From assembly GCA_003427395.1 (NCBI GenBank), contig BFEA01000435.1, positions 1,199,832-1,220,575 of the forward strand: a stretch of DNA of 20,744 nt. Reading direction: 5' to 3'. The stretch is from Chara braunii. Taxonomy: Eukaryota; Streptophyta; Charophyceae; Charales; Characeae. The translations under genes were made by a program, and so were the position numbers. Positions 16,135-20,744 of the stretch are shown here, in pieces (position 1 is the first letter of the stretch; each line of letters begins with the position of its first letter). Under the pieces are notes generated by a model. That model searched no databases. It was not told the origin of the DNA and was given only the letters and a program-made list of their open reading frames with translations.

Positions 16135-16480
16135 TTTTTTTTTTTTTTTTTTTTTACTAATAGTAAAAGTCGTTGACTCGTTGGCTTATGCCAATGGCTA
16201 CAGCTACACTGCGCCACCCCCAACCTCATCTACAGGCGCCATGTGGCGTCGTATATATTTTTATTTATGCGTGTCATCCTTGCGCAGGGCCATGCTGTTA
16301 TCCGCGCGGCCGTTTTCGGCCGTGAGATCTGATCATCTCGAGGTCAAAATCGACCGCTCCTCACGTTTCTTTCCCGTGGGCTGTTCCAAAAGCAGCCCAG
16401 TACGATGCGTTCAGGTTCGATCCCAATGTCTGTTGGGTGATAGCTTGATGTTATAACCCACTAGGCTAGCTCGTATTCAC
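16135..16480 (-). mobile_element. Possible degenerate SINE-like element (weak)
   Basis: On the - strand, TAGCCTAGTGG (16458-16468) fits the polymerase III A-box consensus. Going down the strand one reaches GGGATCGAACC (16414-16424), a tRNA T-arm-like word, and finally a 21-nt A tail (T21 at 16135-16155 on +). That layout suits a tRNA-derived SINE. However, the T-arm word matches the B-box best on the opposite strand (GGTTCGATCCC on +), and the T stem does not pair. This is a low-confidence call. Confidence 0.25.
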
Positions 16481-16493
16481 AGAAGCTATACCC

Positions 16494-16518
16494 GCAACTC
16501 TTCTATTTGAAGAGTTGC
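16494..16518. other. Perfect 10-bp hairpin
   Basis: GCAACTCTTC and GAAGAGTTGC flank the 5-nt loop TATTT. Confidence 0.85.
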
Positions 16519-16984
16519 TGCCCTGTAGGTCACCTAGCCTCGGGACTAGGCAGACCCGAACTGCCTCACCTTGGCAAATGGCCGCTGCCCCTCCATCTAA
16601 CCGGCTGAGGCTTAGCCCGGTAAGCCCGATAAGCCACCCCTTTGGCCTACGCAGGCTCCGAAACGCGCGGCTGTCATCATTTTAAATAGGATATGAGTTA
16701 GACTTAGTATTCTAGCGCCCGTACCCCCCTCCGTACTTGCCAAACATGGTTGGTGACCGACCGCACCGCCACTATAGCATGCCACAGGAGCAAAAATTTA
16801 GTCTCTCAGTCGTAGGTTTGTTCAGAATAAACTTTTGGCAGACGTCAGTCTCATCAAGTTTCTTAATTTAACAAAAACGTCAGACAGCGTCCGACGTTTA
16901 AAATCCCCAAACACAGCAACTACATCGCCGTTCACACGATCGTCAACAGTACGGCAATCCTCAGCAAGCACCGCTACTGCAGTA
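16519..16984. other. Intergenic DNA, no supported gene
   Basis: GC-rich DNA with several small partial palindromes (CCTAG/CTAGG at about 16541-16558). Opposed 72- and 81-codon frames at 16822-17067 have no motif. Confidence 0.5.
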
Positions 16985-17018
16985 GCAAAAGCACAACCTG
17001 AAAGAATCGTGCTTTTGC
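16985..17018. other. Perfect 10-bp inverted repeat, 14-nt loop
   Basis: GCAAAAGCAC pairs with GTGCTTTTGC. The palindrome GCTACTGCAGTAGC lies immediately upstream and shares its last bases with this arm. Confidence 0.8.
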
Positions 17019-17649
17019 ATGCAAACTCGGCCCCAACTACTCTGATTCGGTAAACTGAGCAACGCATCAGTCAGCAAAGCAGCCCTTCAGGCCGCGGTTG
17101 ATTTGCAGTTAGCCCATTCAGTGGACTAAGTCGCACGTCAGTCCACCACCAGGTCTGCAATTTCATTGTTGCCTGATGCTGTTTCCCAGTTGACAAGACG
17201 ACGCCGGCCAACAGGTAGGTCCTCCAGTCTGCTGTTCACCTCCTACTACTCCGGCTGACGAGATCGGCAGAGTATCAGTTAGTAATCAAACCTCCAAGCC
17301 CACTGCTCGGTCCCTCCAACTTTCCCTCAGTCCTACGAGGTAAACCTTCTCTCTCTCCATCTTAAACAGTCTGCTTCGTCTTCCTCGCTTCCTACTCCTA
17401 GTGTTTGCCTTCTCCCTCTGTTTATTCCCTACCTCCCCAATCCAACATACGAACGTACCCAGCAACCAGCTCGGGCAGGTACCAGCAGCCAAAGCAAACC
17501 TTAGAGATAAATCCACCGGTTGAGACCGGGCGAGGATCAGGCAATTGACCACGAGTGTGCCGCTAACGGCTAGTGGAGCCTCCCGGGCGGTAATAGGCAC
17601 CAATACGGGCCGGCAATGGCCTGAGTTGTACTTAAACAAAAACGGACGA
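17019..17649. other. Intergenic DNA, no supported gene
   Basis: A - strand frame of 117 codons (17286-17639) has a basic middle (SRKRGRRSRL) and no recognised domain. I cannot separate it from chance in this pyrimidine-rich sequence. Confidence 0.4.
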
Positions 17650-17674
17650 ACCTGCCCCTAACGCACGGGCAGGT
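17650..17674. other. Perfect 8-bp hairpin
   Basis: ACCTGCCC and GGGCAGGT flank a 9-nt loop. Confidence 0.75.
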
Positions 17675-18608
17675 ACACCGTCATTCTCAAGCCTTCCCTG
17701 CTAATGCCGACCTGTATCATCTTCTCGCCCGCTGCCAGTCCGCCCCACTTTCTCTCGCCCTCTCTCTCTATGCACAGCGCGGCTGGCATGTCGTGGCTTC
17801 GATCGAAATCGGAATAAGTCCTCCGCTAAAATACTAAAATATCCACTGCATATCCTCGCCTGGTCCGTGTCTACGCAAAGCACATCCCCTGCGGCTCGCA
17901 CCAGCAACCGGCTTCTCACACCAAACTCTGATGCCGCCCGTCCCTCGGTCAATGCCTCCGGACCTCCAAATAGTATCTCTGCCTGCTCGAAACGATCAGG
18001 GATCGGCAGGTAACACTTCTTTCACTCCTCTTCGTTCTCTCTCTTTCCCCTTGGACCATCTCCACAGAGCTCATTTCGCTTATAACTTCTCATCTACTAA
18101 CTCCTTCCCCAATCTGACTTCTCGATGTAACTCGCAGCACATAAAAAACGCAGTCTACAACTTTATTTCGTTTGATTTCGTTAAGAATCGAGCAAAACAT
18201 CGTCTTTTTTTTTTTTTTTTTTTTCCTATCTCTACCACAGCCCCCTTTTCGCACCTCAAATTGAGGATGAATCTAGTCGTAATTCCCGTCCGGATGCGCC
18301 CTTCTTTTCTTCCCTCCAGCTTCATCCCGTTTTTCCTCGTATCTTCGCACACCTCTTTTCTTACTGACCTCTAATCTTACTAACTCTTGTACCAATTCGC
18401 CCACAGACTCCGACTCGCCCTCCCTTAGAACCCCCGAAATGCACCTTCCTCCACCTACTCCGGTGAAAAATGGGCGAGCCATCTCCTTCCCACTCCCGCC
18501 TTCTCCATGCACCCCCTCATCTTTCTCCCTCCCTCTACACTAACTCCCGCACTAATCTAACCGTAGATTCGGGGTCGCAGCTACCCGAAACCTCCGAAAC
18601 AAGTCTTT
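17675..18608. other. Pyrimidine-rich DNA, no supported gene
   Basis: Dense in C and T, with a T20 run at 18205-18224. Frames of 65-147 codons on both strands overlap each other and give Ser/Pro/Phe-rich or Arg/Glu-rich products, as the base bias predicts. I see no motif. Confidence 0.5.
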
Positions 18609-18640
18609 ACTCGCTCGTTTCTCTTAAAAAACGAGCGAGT
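18609..18640. other. Perfect 12-bp hairpin
   Basis: ACTCGCTCGTTT and AAACGAGCGAGT flank an 8-nt loop (CTCTTAAA). This is the longest perfect stem noted in the window. A T-run does not follow, so it is not a typical intrinsic terminator. Confidence 0.9.
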
Positions 18641-20651
18641 TTCACGGTCTTCGTCCCCACTGTTTCCATTCCCGCCATAGCCCGCGCACCACTTCCTCTA
18701 CTAACCTCCTAATATACTAACCTACCTCTTAAACTAACCTCATGATCGCGCTCGCCCGGCCCACAAACCCCCGGGTAGACTCTTTCCCCGACCGATTTCA
18801 TCAAGAAACGGGCGGCTTTGCCATCTTCTCCCCGCCATCGCTGCGTTTTCTCTTCACTATGTCCGCCTGCATGCACCTGGCTCGTTTCGTCGCCCGGGTT
18901 CGACCCCTTTTTCCCACCTTACTGCCTCCCGACAGCGCCCCGCTGTGGCCTGTCCATCGGCTCTCTTTCCTTCACTACGCTCACCGCGTCGTCGTCCGCT
19001 GCTGCCTCCCCGTTGTCTCGTCTCCCCTTCGTCCACCGTTGTCTCGTCTCCCCTTCGTCCACTTCGTTCCCATACGAACCTGGCAGGGCCCCCGTCCAAT
19101 TTCATCCACTGAGTCCCGTAGCCCCACCTTACTACCTTGGCGCCCGTCATCCCTGCTACCTCACTCTGCTACCTGAGCACTCGTCAAGCCGCTGCCTCCT
19201 TCCTCACTCTACACGCACCTTGTGCAACCCACCGTCCGGGTTCAGTCTACTCTCTCCTCTTTACTAACCCCTGTTAATGCCTGACTGTGCGCTAACCCGA
19301 AAATCCCACGAGCGGCGGTCGACACAGACAGCCGGCCCGTAGTAATGAAAGTCGGGTTTTGCTAAGGAGTGTGTAATACTCACCTGCCGAAACGACCCGC
19401 CCGACAGCGGATGGTGCTGCGGCCCAATCCTGCGCTTGGCCGTAGAGGCGGCCCTTCTCCTCCTTTGCGTAGCGGCGCTGTCCGGTGCCCCACCTGTCCT
19501 ACGGGAAGTCCGGGGAAAGCCAGCCTTTTCCTGGCTCGGCTGCCCTTTCACCCTTATGCCCCCTCCGTCTGATGGTCAGCCAGTATGCAATGGCAGTGCT
19601 GCAAGCGCCTTCCGAAGACTCTCTGGCCCGCTCAGCCCCCTCACGGCAGATTGTTGGTGGCGGCGCTCCTTCAAAAGTCCCTAGGCCACTCAGTTTCCTT
19701 CCGCCTCATGGGCTAATCACCCATCGGCTCGCATGCACGTTGAACTCCTCGTTTGTTCCAAGACAAGCGGGACAGAGAAACTCCGCCAGTGCCCCGAATA
19801 CGAGAGAGCCCGAACTCAGGTCTGTTTTTCTAGCAGTTCAATGGGATACCAATCGAACCGGCCTTTTTCTCCCTCCACTGCAATCACAAACCCGAACATC
19901 GACCACGCCGAGGTGGCCATTAAGTCCGGCGCTGGTCCGCGTCAAGTTGGTCAACGGCTCGCCGGAGCATAAAAAAGTAAACAGAAATATGGCGCTAAAA
20001 AGGATTATCTAGCAAAGGCCACCACCGATCAGACGCCGCGGACAGCAAAATCAAGGGGGATAGCCCCGTCCGGCCCTCAACCCCTTGTTCCGTCCACGCC
20101 ACCCTCATCCTCGTGTCGTCGCCACCCGACCTCGTCCCTTGAATCTCTTTGACGAAAGTCGGGCGCCCTAACTACTAATGCTCGGCCCAAGTCTAGGTCT
20201 GGCTCTGACGGACGCTTAAATAAACTGACACTGCGCGACATGCTGACCTACTGAAACGCTTTCAGAAGTCACACTGTCGTCGATGCCGTTCTCCGCACGT
20301 ACGCATAGGTCACAGGCAGGCACAACAATCAGCGAGACAAAGTCTTTTCAATCCCTATTTTATCCGGAAAAAAAAAAAAAATCCGGCCGGCGATCACGCC
20401 GGCTCTTCATTCATCAACAATTAAAAGGATCACGCGCGCCTCAAATCCGCGCGCCCACACATTCTTTATTCTAGTCAACCATCAATCACATAAACAACAG
20501 TCATCGCCTTGATTCGCGCAGTACACTGAAACTTTAGACTAAACCTATTTTCTGTCGCTTGCAAGAACGAGGGCAGATACCCTTGTAAGGGTATTCACAC
20601 CGACACCTCGCGACCGACCCCGAAGACGAAATCAGCGGCGGTGGTGATTCC

Positions 20652-20656
<5 letters not shown>
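18641..20656. other. C/T-rich to GC-rich DNA with uncertain frames
   Basis: Several overlapping + frames occur: 18742-19176 (144 codons), 18818-19267 (149), 19485-20012 (175) and 19733-19972 (79). The first two are Pro/Ser/Leu-rich and cross a 26-bp perfect tandem duplication that would shift frame. The last two overlap in different frames and have mixed composition, and I recognise no domain. Small features: GCCGGCG/CGCCGGC hairpin at 20386-20403; ATACCCTT/AAGGGTAT at 20577-20594; A14 at 20368-20381 between two TCCGG words. I support no gene here but cannot exclude one at 19.5-20.0 kb. Confidence 0.4.
19010..19061. repeat. Perfect 26-bp tandem duplication
   Basis: The unit starting CCGTTGTCTCGTCTCCCCTT is present twice without change, at 19010-19035 and 19036-19061. 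It is probably recent. Confidence 0.9.

Positions 20657-20744
<88 letters not shown>
20657..20744. repeat. (CT)n microsatellite running off the window end
   Basis: 44 uninterrupted CT dinucleotides. The tract may continue beyond the window, or may mark an assembly break at a simple repeat. Confidence 0.98.

Noticed and set aside
16401-16430. tRNA T-arm at GGTTCGATCCC
   Set aside because: The flanking bases do not form a T stem and no A-box lies upstream on the + strand.
18609-18640. Intrinsic transcription terminator
   Set aside because: No T-run follows the 12-bp stem, and the window is eukaryotic in character.
18893-18912. GGGTTCGACCCC as a tRNA B-box
   Set aside because: No acceptor, D or anticodon arms; it sits in C/T-rich low-complexity sequence.
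18742-19267. 144- and 149-codon Pro/Ser-rich frames
   Set aside because: Different frames over the same C/T-rich DNA, crossing a 26-bp perfect duplication; composition explains them.

Overview
This is a gene-poor, repeat-rich stretch of a eukaryotic nuclear genome. It carries one convincing intact reading frame (5102-5776, + strand, no recognised family), several decayed coding remnants, and a large amount of repeat and hairpin DNA. No rRNA, confident tRNA, CRISPR array or bacterial operon structure is visible. The best lineage hint is an 18-nt LTR-retrotransposon primer-binding site (7619-7636, read on the - strand). From memory it matches, with about one difference, the site used by many plant Ty3/gypsy elements. 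The 122-bp repeats at 9.4-10.0 kb also resemble non-coding repeats I remember from plant retroelements. I therefore lean towards a land plant or streptophyte alga, at low to moderate confidence.

Layout. 1-1.07 kb: purine-rich DNA without a supported gene. 1.07-1.31 kb: a decayed coding-like frame on the - strand. 2.43-2.64 kb: a 104-bp tandem duplication. 2.97-5.78 kb: an array of related + strand coding units. Two are broken (about 3.34-3.67 and 4.66-5.01 kb) and one open (5102-5776), set in DNA rich in CAATCA/ATCAG words. 6.1-8.6 kb: a degraded - strand LTR element with coding-like remnants, PBS and a probable LTR. 8.6-11.9 kb: non-coding repeat DNA, holding a five-unit 122-bp array with alternating unit types, then nine hairpins that share a 19-nt loop but have different stems. 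11.9-12.4 kb: a second, diverged copy of the LTR. 12.8-13.0 kb: a fold-back. 13.75-14.6 kb: three short tandem repeats. 14.8-16.5 kb: a dense run of perfect hairpins. 16.5-20.7 kb: pyrimidine-rich DNA with low-complexity frames, scattered hairpins and a terminal (CT)n microsatellite.

The strongest unusual signal is at 10.25-11.07 kb. The loop CACCTRAACTTAYAGAAYR is conserved while the flanking stem arms change together (TCAGAC/GTCTGA, CAGAT/ATCTG, CTAAGC/GCTTAG, GTCAGGC/GTCTGAC and others). That is what selection, or copying, acting on a structure would leave. A related signal is a window-wide excess of perfect 9-12 bp inverted repeats with short loops, including two 26-nt hairpins directly abutting at 15741-15792. 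The three related coding units at 3.3-5.8 kb look like a small, fast-evolving, lineage-specific gene family. No function can be assigned to them from sequence.
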